DNA of 64,000 nt, from NCBI RefSeq assembly GCF_003369915.1, contig NC_046674.1, positions 15,934,001 to 15,998,000 on the forward strand, written 5' to 3'. Position numbers and translations under genes: made by a program. Shown piece by piece: positions 12,401 to 26,300 of the stretch (position 1 is the first letter of the stretch; each line of letters opens with the position of its first letter). A model generated the notes under the pieces. The model saw nothing but the letters and a program-made list of their open reading frames with translations, did not search any database and was not told the DNA's origin. Origin of the DNA: Drosophila miranda (lineage: Eukaryota; Arthropoda; Insecta; Diptera; Drosophilidae).

Positions 12401-15400
12401 TCATACAATCACTCACAAATTCACATTGCTCCGAATATAGGTTAGCCACTAAAATCTCTCTTACACCCTGCCACTAACTATCCGGTAGAATAAGAGAGAT
12501 AGAGTTACCCTCTCGGGGGCTAGAACCAAAAAAAAAAAAGGGCGATACAACGCTGGCATTCCTACAGCCACATAGCGCATGTACGTGTTGCTTCTGTTTA
12601 TTATATATTACTGAGGTCTTTTTCGAAGGTGTTGTGTCGTAATTTGCAGTTGTCGTTTTTGCTCTTTGCCTTTATAGGGGTTGTTGCTCATATTGCTCAT
12701 ATTTTTGAATTCGTTTGTTTCTCGTTACAATTGTTTTTGGTTTATACTTTTGTTCATTTAGAATTTGCCTTAAACATCTCTATGGTTATTTTTGTGGACG
12801 CACCTCATCCACGCCAGCGTCCGGGGTTATGGTCCGGTCCGAGACGGTTGTGCCTATCCTGTCCAGCCGGACTCGGACCGTACCGCAGTGCCACCGCCGG
12901 CCGTTCCCAGCGCGCAAGCCCCTTAGGGCAGAGGGCGACGAGGGGGCGCCGCTCACGAGAACGTGCTGCTTGTGCTTTACCATCTGATGTACTGATGGAC
13001 CGTATTGGCCATTGGCCATTGGCCGTGTTCGAAGTCGGCCTTGGCCTGACCCGGAGGAGCTGGTGCTACCGATGCCCGTCTACCCACTGATGGCTGGGTC
13101 GGGGACGGAGAGGAGGCGGTTCCGTGTGGCACGGGTCTGTGGCGGGGACTTGGCGCGTCGGCGATTACACGAACGGGACACACACACCAATGCATTTTGA
13201 AGTTTTTATATTTTTTTGTACGATTTTTTTCAGAGTTTTTGCAGTTGTCCTGATAACACACGATGATGAACATACATTATCTACTAGGTCACATTTAGGT
13301 TAGTCTTCTTTTTTTAGTGTATTTTTTATGTATTCTTTTTTAGTTTTTTTGTTCGCATTGATATACTTTGGTCTGATATTCCTCCTTTGTCATTGCCAAA
13401 TCCTCTATGTTCGTGATTTAATGTTAGACTTTTGGTGTTTTTTTGGTTTCCTTCTGTTCTTCTTCTTTTTGTTTTTGCTTGTTTGCTTGTTGCTTATTAA
13501 GTGGCTCCTTGTGCTTTTGCCCTTGCACTGGCTCCTCCATCCCCAACCCCCACCGGCAAATGCCACAGGGTGTGTGTCAGGAGGAGCCTGCTCCGGCTTT
13601 GTGTTTGCTCAGAGAGCGGGAGGAGAGAGAGTGAAGAGATGACGAAAGTGTTGCAATCGTAACTTCGGCTACCAACGGACACAATTCGAGAGAATGTGGA
13701 TTGACGGGCTGTGTCCAACCGTCTTTTGCTGCAGAATGCTCGACCGCCCAGTAGCAGTCCTCCGGATCCGGGTATTTATGCGGCAACTTGCGGAATTTAA
13801 GCTTGGGAATTACAAGCCCGTGCAAGGCAAGTGCATCGCATTCACATTCGCATCTGCAGCTTTTGCCAAAGCTTTCCAACGTCCTGCACATGCACACGCG
13901 CAGCTTAAAGTTATAACGCGGGGGTTGCATGCCGCCTAAAAGTATGCAACAACAAGTGCCACCTGTTGTGTTGTGTTGTGTCGTGTTTGAATTACCTTTG
14001 AATATGGGCGAGGCGCGCCAAGTGTGCGCCGCCCCCTGTCCCAGAAACTGACCCACAGATATCTCCAGCAGCATCATGGGCAGGCCGACTAGAAAGAGCA
14101 AAACCACATACGGCACCAGATACGCCGATCCATAGCGGTCCAGCTCGCGTGGGAAGCGCACCACATTCGCGAAGCTCACGTTGAGGCACAGGCAGAGCAC
14201 AAGGCCACGGAAAACGGAGCATTTGGTCTAGAATGGAGTGGGAGAGGTGAAAATATTGGATTAATAAATGCATTGAATATAATTTGATATAAATTGATAT
14301 ATATGACACATATTCTTCCTGCATTCAACATTTTTCCTCTAATTAATTGTTGCTCTTAAGATGGAATCTTCCTTGTGCCCACATATAAGCCACATATAAT
14401 TAAATATAAGCCTTCAGTGTACAGACAGTCAAATTTATGTATTCCTATTTGCTAAAAATGCACATTACTTCTCCATATTGATTTTAATGTTCTATAGCAC
14501 CAATTCTGGAGGTGGATATCCAACGCCCAACGATTCTCAAACATTTGACAACATCCTTAATATTTTCTTTCACTTAAATTGTCTATGCATGAGAAATCTT
14601 TATATCAAAAAAGCACAGAATGCGGTTCTTTCAAACTAATTGGAAGTAGCATTCTTTTCTTAAAAGCCGTGTAATTGGATATATAGCCATCTCTTGTATT
14701 ATATTTCACTTTGTCTAGAGTTGGACGATAACAAATTATTTGGAAAGAAAGCAACAGTTCACATGAACTTCATACTAAATATTTGTCTGCCCGAAAGTTT
14801 GCTCAGTTGCTGGGCAAACACGAAACACGAAATGACAAATTGCTGATGGCATATGCAAACTCATTTGAGTTTGAGTTTTTCTTTTTATTTTCTGCAGGAA
14901 AACGGTAGCAACAGCAGCCGTCACAGCCCAGAGTTTCTGTTTGTCGCATCCGCCGGCTGTTATTCCGCTCGAATCAGACAAAAAAAAAACTGAAATAAAC
15001 AAAAAGATACACCTACAGTGGCGCTGTCATTTCCGGCACTTCCGCTTTCGACTTGTATAATTCCGCTATGGTTTGCTTTATTTTCATAAATTACACAATT
15101 TCTTTTTTCTGTTTATTTGTCTTACGGCTCATATTCCTCGAATTTCCCCACTCCAAATCGGGGTACCTGTGACTTAGTTCTTTGTGTTTGCTTTACTCTC
15201 GCAACACACACACACTGCCACACAGTGAGCTGCAAAAGAAAGTACCCCGGCCAGCCCAGACCAGGCCAGCAAAGGGAGATCTTATTAAGGGGAGACCGAA
15301 TTCGTTCACGGCTCTAATAAGTCATCTGCAAAATGTACAGCATAAGCCCATTAGATGTGCGCTCGCAAAAAAGATAGACAGCAAGCAAATAGCAAACTAA

Positions 15401-18400
15401 CAACAGTCGACACTTTGTCTACTTTTTGAGAGTAGAGTAGAGAGTAGAGAGAGTACCCTGTAGAACTTTTTAGCTCCGGCGGAAATAGTAAAACATTGCA
15501 CTCATGAACTCTGGATTGTATATTGTCAAGCCCGAAAAGAGTCGTTTTAGTGGAAGGTCTGCTATATAATGATACCCCGTTAGTGGGCCGAATGAGTATA
15601 GTAGATACTGCAATAACTAACTCAGTTTTTAATCCTTTTCCTACTCCTAGACTACAAACAATTTTCTAGCTATCGCACTAATTTATAGCTTATGAAGATT
15701 AAATTGCGGTAAAAATAGGTCCAATCAATCTACGGCTCATGGATCCTTTCGGCTTCTCCCCGATCAAGTCATGCAAAACTGGACCTCCCACCCTCTCATT
15801 ATACCTTTGTAGCCTTTAAAGAGTGCAGGGTATATCAAAGAGCTTGCCAGGCAAGCGCTATTAAGTGAAATTCATTCAAGAGAGAGGAGGAAGCAGGCAG
15901 CAAAGAGGTGATCTGTTAGACAAACGAACTGCCAACAGCAGAGGCAAAGCATGAGCCACAGCATCAGCCACAGCATCAGCCACAGCAAGCGCTAACAACG
16001 TGACGCCCAAGTAAGCGCAGTTAATAAAGCGAAAACCGCACAGTGAACAAAAAAAACACACACAGAAAAATAAAACTACAAAAAATAAAAGAGCGCCCAG
16101 CGAAGCCGAGCCAAACGGCGTTTGAAGTTTATGAGCGTGCAGAGATGACGAGCATTACGGGGGCACATCGCATATACATATCATATGCCATATCATGCAT
16201 GATGAACCGACACCCCACAACAACCCAACACCCAAACAGCTGCTGCTGCTGGGCCCCCTTCCTTTCTTCCCGCAGCACTTACTTTGCGATAGTATCGGAA
16301 GGGCACATCCTCGTGCACCACGTACAGATAGTCGGCTAAATACTTTGTGGTTGGTATCTCCATCTTCGGACAGATCTTGTATTGCTTGTAGGGGCAGCAG
16401 AATTTTTCATTTTCATGCATTTGTTGGTTGTTGCATACAAAATATACTTTTGTAATATTGTTGGAAACTTCTTTTCTGTGCTTACAATAATAACAATTTT
16501 TTCTTTTATTTTTAAGGTTTATCGCAAGGTTTGCTTGGATTTCGAAAATCTAAGGGGTTTCAAAAAAATAAAAACAAAACAAAACAAAACAAACAAAAAA
16601 CAGATTATTTACGCGGGACTTGATTAAATGTGGATCAATATTTTATAGAATCAAAGTTGATCTTCCGGTCGAATTGGTTTCTTCTATTAGAGAATTGATT
16701 TGATTTTTGTTTTTTTTTATTGTTAAAGCCTCGACTTTTAACATTTTTAAGCTGGTTTGTTTTGTGTCAAGAAAATATAAATATTTTCATGCATGTGGAA
16801 CAAGTTATCACGTGACGAAAAAAAAACAAAAAAAAACGAAGGCAACGAATGCGCAGACTTTTAAAATAAATTGGCAACACCTTCATACTGGTAGAGCCTG
16901 GCCCTGAACCGCTTATTGAATGTCTCTCTCTCTCTCACTCGTTTTGTATTTTATTTCTGATATTATATTTTTGTATTATCTCTGTAGCTGGTGCCTTTGT
17001 TTTCTTTTATCGATTTCGCACGAATCGCTAGCGCATTTTCGAGTATCAATGACACTTCTTCAAGGGAGAAAACCCTCTCGAATGCCTTTGCTGTTGTTAT
17101 CGCCGATTGATTGCACAAAATCGATCACATTTCAGATATCGATTCACACTTTACACTTTTTTTGCATTTCTCTTTGTTCTTATTTCGTTTCCATTCTCTG
17201 TTTCTGTTTCTGTTTCTGCTTGTGTTTATATTTATGTTTCTTCTGCTGCGCATCCGCTGTGCACTCATCACCGAAGCAACGCCGACGTGCGACTGCGCAG
17301 ACGACAGACGAATTTGATTGGGGGGGAAAATCGACTACGCGTGATCGGGGGGAGGTCGTGGAGGGGTCGGGAGAACCAGGTGAAAGAGGGAATAGTGGGG
17401 TGCAGAGTCAGACAAAAGAGAGCCAAAAGCGAAGAGAGGAGAAACAAGTTTCCCACAAATAAGAAAACTTTTATTGGGAATCTCTCTCTCTCTCCATCTC
17501 CCCGCATGCTTTTTCCTGCATCCCAAGCGGATTTATCTTTCTTCTGTTTTTGGTGAGTTTTCATTTGGAGCACCGACACACCGACACACACTGGAATACA
17601 CCGAACCTGGACAGATTTCGATGAAGGATGGAGGAGACGACCACACGGAGCGTGCGAGCGAGCGTACCTAACTGCTCTCTCATTAATGCAGAACTGACTC
17701 GAGTCCGACTCGAAGCCGGTGGCTCGGCAGTAGCGGCAGCAGCAGCAGCAGCACCAAAGCGTGGCTTTTTATGCACAGTGGCTGCGCAAAGTCGGCGCCC
17801 GAACGAGGCACACTGTCTGCTAAAACGAAACGAAGCTGGCAGATGGCATGCCTCACTGATTTTCCTTGTACATTTATTCATGCTTGCACACACTCGACAC
17901 ACACATGAGTTTTCTTTTAGAATTTCCCAAGATCTTGTGGCTTTTATTGAATGTTCGCCCACGCAAACTTATTGAAAGCATGGATAGAACACAAAAGAAC
18001 ACCAAAAGAATAGCAGATGCTGGCTGCGGCCTAATGATGCCCTCAGGTCGCGTTCCCACATCTCTCGGATGGCAATATCATCTGCATAATTAACTTGTCT
18101 TCCGCGCAGCAGCAGCAGCCCCAAGAAAGAGCAGAAACCGTCTATTAGTCGTGGGTCTTTGAGCCTGCTTCTCATACTTAAATTAAATTTCATTTTAACA
18201 CGTTCTTACCCCAGAGAGAACGGGAGAAAACACAGGAGAGATACACAGTGAAGACGCAATCTCATATTTTCTAATTATTATGTAAGCATGCGAGCGAAAC
18301 TGGCTCAACAAGAGGCACTGTGTACGAGTAGAACTGGGCGCATAATTAACAGCACTCACTGTACAAGTGCGCGACCGGCAAGTGGAATGAATGGCCGTTA

Positions 18401-21400
18401 ATGGAAAATAAAAATATTAAATCTAGCTGCGATTTATATTCGGCTTCAAAGCTAGTCCCAATACCCCTAAAGCTCGTAAGAAGCGGAAATTCAAATAAAA
18501 TCAGGCAGAGCTATAAACGATCGATTCGAATGGAGCTTTCCCATTGGTGGTTGGCTGGCAATGATCGCATCAAGAACTTCCCTACGTTTGGCATAAATAA
18601 TTGCTAGATTTTGGCTTTTGACTGCCTGCTGACTGCTGGCTCTGTGTGTGCCTGGCATTTCCAATGAGCCCAACTAAGTGGCCGTTAAGGCTTATACAAA
18701 ATATGAAATATGAAAAGCAAAAACCAAAAAAGTAAAAGCGTGGGCCGTGGAACCCAATTAAAATGTTTCTTTGGCTGAGAAACCTAACCCAAAAATACTG
18801 GGTTTCTCTGAGGCTGTTTTCTATCGAGAATTGATTTCTTGATTCACTTAGAATTGAAAGGTTTCTTTTTTTCTTGTCTGGCTGCCCAATAATTAGACAC
18901 CACCTGAAATTGGAGTGTGAAAATGTCCCCACAATGGAGCTTGGTGGATGGCCACAAAAGGTGTCCGAAATAAGGCTTTTGTCTGCCAGGCCAGGCCCTG
19001 ACAATCTCTCTCTCTCTCTCAGACAGACAGATCTGGGCACTAGAGCATGATAACTGGGGAGTCGTTGTCGTTGTCTGGGCATTGTTTTACGAGTACGGGT
19101 CGGGTATGATTGCGATTGCGTCTCTAGGCCCCTAATCAGAGGCAACGCAAGTGAAAGGAGAAGTCATGAAGCCGTGCAGCAGCAGCAGCAGCAGCATTGG
19201 CAGCTGTGTGAATGTGCGATATCGTTAACTTGTCAAATGGTCTCCGTTACACCCAAAACCCGGTAGCGCAGTGTAGCGTGGATTGGGCTGGCCTGGATTG
19301 GGTTTCGGCCCCTGCCCCTGCCCCTACCCCTGCCCCAGGCTATTCTGTCCACTCTCCTCCTCTGACTGCAAATCGAAATGGAATTCGAATTCTTCTGTCC
19401 ACTTTCACTGAACTGCTTTCCCAATCCCAATGCCCCTCCTGGGAGGCACTTCTAATAGCCCATAATTATCGTAATATTTCCTCTCCCGATTTCCACCAAT
19501 TTTGAATGCAATAAACTGTCGATGACGTCACACAATCATTGGGAGACTATGACAATTGTTCGCAGGCCTCTGGCTGTATCTTTTATTGCTTATTTTCATT
19601 TCTTTTTTATGGCTTTTGGGCGGACTGCCTGCCACTGCCAAAATTTTGCACCGAAAGTACGAGTAGCTGCACAATTTCTGTTCGTTTGTTCGGCTTTTGG
19701 TTGTTGCTGCTGTGTTTTGTTGAACTTGTTAATCAGCGAATTGGAAACAAAATAACATAAGAGATGAAGTAACTGATGCGAGCTCGCAGACATGCCCACA
19801 GAAACAGAAACAGAAACACACCCGGCACTGGCAACATGCATATGTACATAGTATCTCTTGTCTTTTTTTGGCCACTCGCCTGTGCCACACTCCACGAGGG
19901 GTTTCGATTGTGGTAAGCAAATTGCACATTCAAAAAGTCGCAAGTTAAAAGTAAAAATACACACAGAAATATGCGAATTGCTAGCAGCTAAGCTTCAGCT
20001 TCAGGCACTTGAAAGGGGCATATTTGCGCTGTGGGATTGGGACCATGAAATTGGTAAATTCGCTAACATTTAAATGCGAGCGAACTACTCACTAAACACA
20101 TATAAAATTAAATGGATGGTTAAAGTTTATTGGAAGTTTTTAATTTTATTACTTTTATTGCAATTTATTGGCCAAATAAAATTTCAAGAAACATATCCAA
20201 TTAAGTAATTGTTTTATATCAGGGCTTTGCAATCGAAGAAGGAAAACTCTTGTTAAGTTTATTTGTTGAGAAGAATAATCATAACTACATATGTACATAT
20301 GTATATTTACATGAAAAAATATATTTTTAACTGTTAAAAATTGTTTCCAAATATTTGTATAAATTTAATTCTCATAAGTCGGTATGTTTGAATAAAATGT
20401 TTTCCTCAGAAACGAATGACTTAAGACACGAACTTAATGAAGGACAGGCCAGGTGGCGCCCCCATAAATATCAGCGGTCACTTCTTCAACTAAACCAAAC
20501 GATATGCCCAAAAGTATGCAGCACTTTTCGAAATTTCCAGAGCACACCCTAAAAAAGATCTCTGCTATGGAAGCCGACAGTCTGGTTTCATAAAAAGAAT
20601 AGCCGACGATAATAACTACTCTTTCACTAGTCTTGCTACATATCTTTAAGCTATAAAATATAAATAAGTACGTACATTTATTTTTAATAAGAATTGACAC
20701 AGTCATGTCCATCTGTCCTTGCCTCTGTTTATATAGGAAAAAGTCCACACACAAGTGGTCTATCTGTCTGGAGTTTTACAATGTTATCTTTATGATGCGG
20801 GCAGTGTGAAAGTCTCCGAATAAATTCCTACGACATACAACTCCCATAAGTTATGAAACAAGTGTTTTTGGAAGAAAATCCGACCGGATTTCAATGAGTA
20901 GATCCTCAGAACAGGTGTGAGAATCTAAAGCATTGACTGCTGCATTGGTTTTCTTTCTCATTTTGTGTGTATGTATCTTTTAATGAATCGTATTATATTT
21001 TTTATCTTAAAAGTTGGGCATTTGTTGTTGCCTTTGCCTTTGGTTTTGTTAATTAAATTCGTTCGACTAGTGTGTTCCTAATTGAAAGCAATTAGCATCG
21101 GTTCAACCCATTTCCAGACTGCACTTGGCACTTGCACTCGCACGACCAGAGAGCCTGCCTATTCATGAATAGAACGAGTGTAAATTGCGGGGAACAGAAC
21201 AATTGAAGCGATCCGAGAATCGAAAGACAATGGTCAGCCCTATCCGGTCTAGTCCGATGCGGTGCTGTTCCGAGTGCCTTACTAACCCAAATAATAGAAG
21301 ACAAATGCGAGCTCCTAAACTAGTTTTATGATGGTGTTTATGAGGCAGCCGGACAGGCTGGCTGGCAACGACAGGCAATGACAGCCCAATCCGATAGACA

Positions 21401-23325
21401 ATGAACATTGGGAAAGATGTAGAGGGAGAGAGACTTCTCCTCTGTTTCAGATATTTGAAGGTTGCGAGTGCCACGCCCTCGTCTACTGTACTGATGATGC
21501 TTCGATGCAACCCGGTTTGTGTAATCTTCATCTTGAAAACAAAACCATTCAAACACTTGAAATCAAAGATCAAATAACAAAAGACGAGAGCAAACAAAAA
21601 GCGCGAAAAAAAAAACGCATTTCCAGCCGAAATGAAATGAAGTGGAAGATGTAACAGTGCGCTCACTAAGTCAACTGCCACACGGAAGTTGCAGTGAGAT
21701 ATGACACACACGTAGTATCAGCCAGCGGGCCAGCCGATCTTAGAATCGATCGATTCGGGCAAACAAACAAAAATGCAAAATTCTGTTGCCACTCGAGGCA
21801 CGTACAGTCTGAGCGCTCGAATTCATCTGGAATATTTTGAGCATTATTAAGCGTATGAGCGGGACTTACAGCGCGACTCGTGAGTAATCGATTAGCGGAA
21901 TCACCATCTCCAGCCATTCATAAGTCAGCGCACCTGATAAGCGGTAGACTACCGACGACGACCCACCCAATCCCAGAGATTCCGAGATTATTCATCTTCA
22001 TTCATGTTCAAGCCCAAATATCATTCTGCCATTCTTATTTGTTCTCAGCAAATCTCAAGGGGAAGATGATCAACATAACACTGAAAAAAGGAGTTCAACT
22101 TGAGAGATCTTTGTAGATAGCGCTTCCACATAGCCAAAGCCAAAAAACAGGTAAGACCTGAGGCCAAAATAAATGGCATACACGCGCTTCGGCATGATGA
22201 ACTACTGCTTGAAACGGCTCTGATTCGATTCGCTGGAATGCAAATAACTAAAAGCATAAATTTAGGTAGCGATCATCTAAAACGTTTCTTTGAAATCGAT
22301 CGCCAAAATATCAGACACTGACAATGATATTTATTATTCTAATTATACTAGAAATACTGGTTGCAATAGATTTGCCATAATACTCAAGCGAAAGGTTTGT
22401 TTTAAATGGAGATTAAATTTATGGGAATAAAATAGTATTTCCATTCTCCTCTTAGCAGAACTCTCCTCAAAGAAGTTTTAGTAGGAGTTCCTTTCATGGG
22501 AATTTCATTAGTTGCCGATCTGTTTTTGTTTCTGTTTCTAAAATTCGTTTCAAAAATTAATTATAAACCGGTAAGGAATTGGCTTCCCAACTGCTGCATT
22601 CAATGCACTCCCCAACCTGTTCAGAGTCGGCTTAGAACTGGCTCTCATATCCCAGAAATATAGTTTCTACTACGAAAATCTTCACTCCACTCCACACTCA
22701 CCTGCTTGTTGGCCTCATCCTCGGCGGCTGGCAGAAGCTTGGCATTGCTGGCCGTTGTGATATTGTGCGTGGAAATGGCCGAGGCGGACACGGAGTAGTT
22801 CTTGGATACCCCGTCGTGGTGCAGATCGTGCACGTCGTGATCGTGGTAGCCGCCATGTATCTCGCTCAGCGTGTTGTTGCTGCCGCTGAGGGTGACAATG
22901 CCGCTGGAGCTGATGCGCCCCGAGGTGGCAGTGGTGCGTCCCCCGCCGCTGTCCACAACACTCGACACGGTGGAGATGCAGCTGCGCGTAGTCTGGGGCG
23001 AGGGGGTGACTGCGGCCAGCTCCGCATCGGCCTTGGCCCGTCGCATATTCAGCCAGGACATGCGGTGCGGCTGACGGCGGTCCAGAGTGGCGGAAACTGG
23101 ACCCGGGGCAGCACCATTTGCATTTGGTGCTCCGCCAATGTAGACGCAGGTTCTGGAAATGGACGACTCATTGTCATGGCGTGGCAGGGTTGCCATGGCG
23201 CCGGATATCTGACGATAGATGGGCGTGCCGCCCAGGGGCTTGGTGCCACTTCCGGTGCTCCGGGCCAGACTCAACTGCTCGGCGAGGGCCTCGTCGCTGC
23301 TGCGTGGCTTATAGCTGCTGGTCAT
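9473..23325 (-). CDS. SLC6-family Na+/Cl- dependent transporter, divergent, six coding exons
   Basis: This is a sodium:neurotransmitter symporter family member, expected in the plasma membrane. Coding exons, in transcript order, are 23325-22702, 16384-16283, 14227-13996, 11658-11513, 11450-11314 and 11255-9473, about 1007 residues. Phases agree at every junction. TM1-TM2 are in exon 3, where the family motif GxGNVWRFP appears as SFANVVRFP, followed by PYVVLLFLVGLPMMLLEISVGQ. TM3 is in exon 4, TM4 in exon 5 and the remaining segments in exon 6, including FSLNCGFGALPMITG (TM6 region). The 242-residue N-terminus is Ser/Thr-rich with a His/Asp cluster, and a cytoplasmic tail of about 250 residues ends in STEL. 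Typical SLC6 proteins have 600-700 residues, so both tails are long. The start follows an acceptor-like TTTCAG at 23335-23340, which implies a spliced 5' UTR. The exon 4 donor is GTGCGA, a weak match. The substrate cannot be inferred, and I cannot name the D. melanogaster orthologue. Confidence 0.85.
11659..13995 (-). other. SLC6 intron 3
   Basis: A 2.3-kb intron between the TM1-TM2 exon and the TM3 exon. It is AT-rich except for a sharply GC-rich island at about 12795-13195, described separately. The stretch 13300-13560 is pyrimidine-rich on the plus strand. An open frame continues from exon 3 into this intron but has no support beyond the GT donor at 13995. Confidence 0.6.
12795..13195 (-). 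other. GC-rich island with interrupted open frames inside an SLC6 intron
   Basis: About 400 bp of GC-rich sequence sits abruptly in T-rich intron DNA. On the minus strand an open frame rich in Pro, Ser and Ala runs to a stop at about 12978-12980. A second frame continues from about 13019 to 12786. The frames meet at a 7-bp tandem repeat (ATTGGCC three times, about 13004-13024), where one repeat more or less would shift the frame. A possible donor, GATGAG|GTGCGT, lies near 12808. I recognise no protein family. It could be an alternative exon, a nested gene, a decayed retrocopy or a regulatory island. Confidence 0.3.
14228..16282 (-). other. SLC6 intron 2
   Basis: Non-coding. It includes a 12-bp tandem repeat (AGCCACAGCATC-like, about 15952-15990) and AT-rich DNA. 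No exon-like open frame with splice sites was found. Confidence 0.6.
16385..22701 (-). other. SLC6 intron 1, large
   Basis: A 6.3-kb intron between the N-terminal coding exon and the exon leading into TM1. It holds simple repeats: AAAAC runs near 16570, a TC run at 19005-19020, a CAG run near 19180 and a CCCCTGC repeat near 19305-19335. A TC/GAGA-rich, moderately GC-rich block at 17270-17780 could be an internal promoter or enhancer. No gene is supported. Confidence 0.55.
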
Positions 23326-26300
23326 CGATTAGATCTGAAACCGAAACAAGCCCAGAAAAAAGTCAGAAAAAACGTCAGAATGGAAGGTGAGTAAAATTCG
23401 TGGAAACATCGGATCTGAATAAGTTCAAAGCCCAACTCCGGCTCTGGAGTTCACACGAAACCAACACACCAACGAAAATGAAATAAATATACAAAATATA
23501 TCCGCTGTTGTGTTTTTTCAAATGAAATGATTCATATGAGAGATCTGCTTGGGGTTTTGGGCTGGTTTTTTGTTTTGACATCGGATTTGCATGCGAATCG
23601 TCAGAGAACAATGCCCATCCCCCTCCCCCTCCCCTCCCTTTTCATATATGTATGTAGTAGACAACGAAACCGTTGAACTGAAAGTGAAATGTGTGTAAAA
23701 ATCTGCCACAATTCGCCGATCTGTGAAAGTGAAAGCAAAGCCCTTCTTCTTTATTATTCTATGAAATATAGATAGTCATATTATGACATATTGTTGGATC
23801 CACTTTCCTGAGATTCTTTGGCTTCTTTTTGTGTTTAACAGAAATCCGCGCAAATCACTTTTGACACTAGACTGGGAACAGGGTCTGGTCTTTCACTTGC
23901 CTGATCGTTTTTATCATTTATATGGCTGTGAAAATATCTCGAATCGAATCGAGCAGAAAGTCAACGAAACAAAGTCGTTTAATGTTTAAACATCTGTTCC
24001 AATACGAGTCGAGTCGAGTGCACACAGTGCTATCAGTGGAGTCAAGTGTTTCTGTTTCTGTTTCTGTATCGTTTTCGGTTTCACAACTTATTTTTATTAA
24101 CACGAAAATTGAGTTTCGTTTCTCGTTCCTGAAATAGCGTTCGTTTAATGTTCCATTTTCATTTCCATTGAAGCTCAAACAGCAGATGCCTTAACCCACT
24201 GCCAGCCAGCCCACAAGGAAAGTATATATACACACATACATACATATGTATATTGTATTCACTGAAAATGTACATATCTCGTATCTCATGAGATATCGAT
24301 TGCTGATAAGTAGCTTGTAATCTAAGCTGAACGATTGTAAGGAGTTACAGAAACTTTTAAATTGTTGAATTTATAAAGTTGTTAAATAGGTCGATATTTC
24401 TAGATAATTTCTGCTCAGTTTTAGTATCATCAATTCCCTGAATACTCGAAATATACAATTTATTCAATGTTAGAAACGTTAACTTTCTGTCCAAGTCTAA
24501 AATCTGCTTAGTTCGGGACTATTCTGTGATTTTTTTGCTGATCAAAAAAGATAAATGCGCTTATATAATTTCGTATTCTTCTCATCAACTTCCGAGAAAA
24601 GCTCTGCACCCAAAAAGCCATTCAAACCCATTTATAAACTGTAAATAAATTTGAAAAAAACACTGTATTCCCCTTAGGGGGGGACGGGTTAAGTCAGCTA
24701 TCACCTTGGCAACGGGCGGAATTAAACAAATATATGCGGCTAATAAACATTAATTAAGCCAAGTGCGTAAATGTTTTCGCCGAATGCTGTTGAAAGTCAG
24801 AGCCCAACAGTTGCACAGTTGGCAACAATTGAAGCCTGATGATGACTCACTGCACTTCGATCATTGAAGTTTTTCGTTGGGTCATTATACTAATGAGCGG
24901 TGCTCGAGGAGGCATCAGAAGTCAAACAAACATCTTATCGGCCCAATGGCACACATTTATCTTTGCGAAGTCGGGAGCACCATCCACAGCCTCTTATCGT
25001 CGTTGCCGCAGAGCCGTCGTCTTCAGTGGAAATGCATATTTACCAATGATTATGCATGCTTGCATAAATGAGCAAAAAAAAAAAAAAAGGGAAAAGAGAA
25101 AGAAGCCAAAATCCACTTTGAACATGCGAGATCGAGTTCGGTGACCAGCGACCGTCCAGAAACGGACGGACGGACGTCCCAAGTCAAACTGAAAGAGGCC
25201 ATATATACTCGAACCATATATCTCAATCTGCCCCGAGTACGGGTGCTTATACAAATTTTTGCGTTTATTTACTGCAGCTCCAGACCGCCCCTAAAAGCCC
25301 CGTCATTATGAGCAACAGGTGAGATCACAAAGGAGCGGGATACTCGACTAAAGTGATGCCCAGTAGTTGAAAGAGATGTTCCTCAATCCATGAAGTGAAT
25401 TCTGAGAATAGTCGTTTTCGGAATACGTATATCCCCATTCGAACTCTATGAAAGCAAGTGAGTATGGAAAATGTCGAAAAACCTTCTAAAGCCTTCTTCT
25501 ATAAATATTTTCATAAACGAACAGAGACAGACAAACAGACAGACCTCGCTGGAGCCGACCCAACTGATTATTTCCATAGAAATCAATGCCTTTCGTCATC
25601 GTCTGATTTTTACCCATATCTAAACAAACTCTAAGAGTAGGGAATGGTACTCGGACTCGTGTACCCTCCACAAGTGCCGGGTATCAAAATATTTGCGTGT
25701 CTTTGGCCAAATGAAGGCCCAAAAGTGGATGAAGGCAGCGGGCGGCGTGGCGTCTTCGCTTGTTTATTATTGAACGATGAACATTTTGCAAACAAATGTG
25801 GCGCCGTAATGCCAAAACGATTTGCATTTGCATGTTGCAGACACAGATACAGTAGCCGATACAGATAGAGTCTGCTGATAGTTTTGTGTCTGCAAATTAA
25901 GCAGAAAAGCCACAGACATAAGTGTTAAATCCACACAGATACATATAGAACGGAGACGGGAGCCGGGAGCCGGGAGACGGGAGACGGGACGAGGCGCTCA
26001 CTCGACCGTTGGTTGGGTGGAAGACTTGGAAAGTCAGTCCAGTGAGACGGGGACGCCCCGGACCGGACCGGGCCGAGCCGAAGCGAACCAAACGGAACCC
26101 AAGGGACGCAATGGCGATGGTGTGTGCAGTGCATCAAGTTACAAGTTATTAACAGGTACATACATACATACGTACTCCCAAGAAAGTACAACAGATACAC
26201 ATGTAGTATCTGTACTGGCACTGGCACTGGCTCTGGCGCAGTCATTGCTTTTCTTTGTGCACTCAAATTGAACGGCGACAACTACAGCGAGGAGTCGGAG

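Noticed and set aside
13300-13640. Hydrophobic plus-strand frame of about 104 codons
   Set aside because: It arises from a T-rich tract. The apparent membrane segments are Phe/Leu runs from poly-T, and there are no supporting signals.
16920-17600. Several long frames on both strands in SLC6 intron 1
   Set aside because: They translate simple T-rich and TC-rich sequence into Phe/Leu/Ser-rich strings and have no splice logic.
22765-23394. 209-codon plus-strand open frame
   Set aside because: Antisense to the first SLC6 coding exon. The minus strand has the splice sites and the matching downstream exons.
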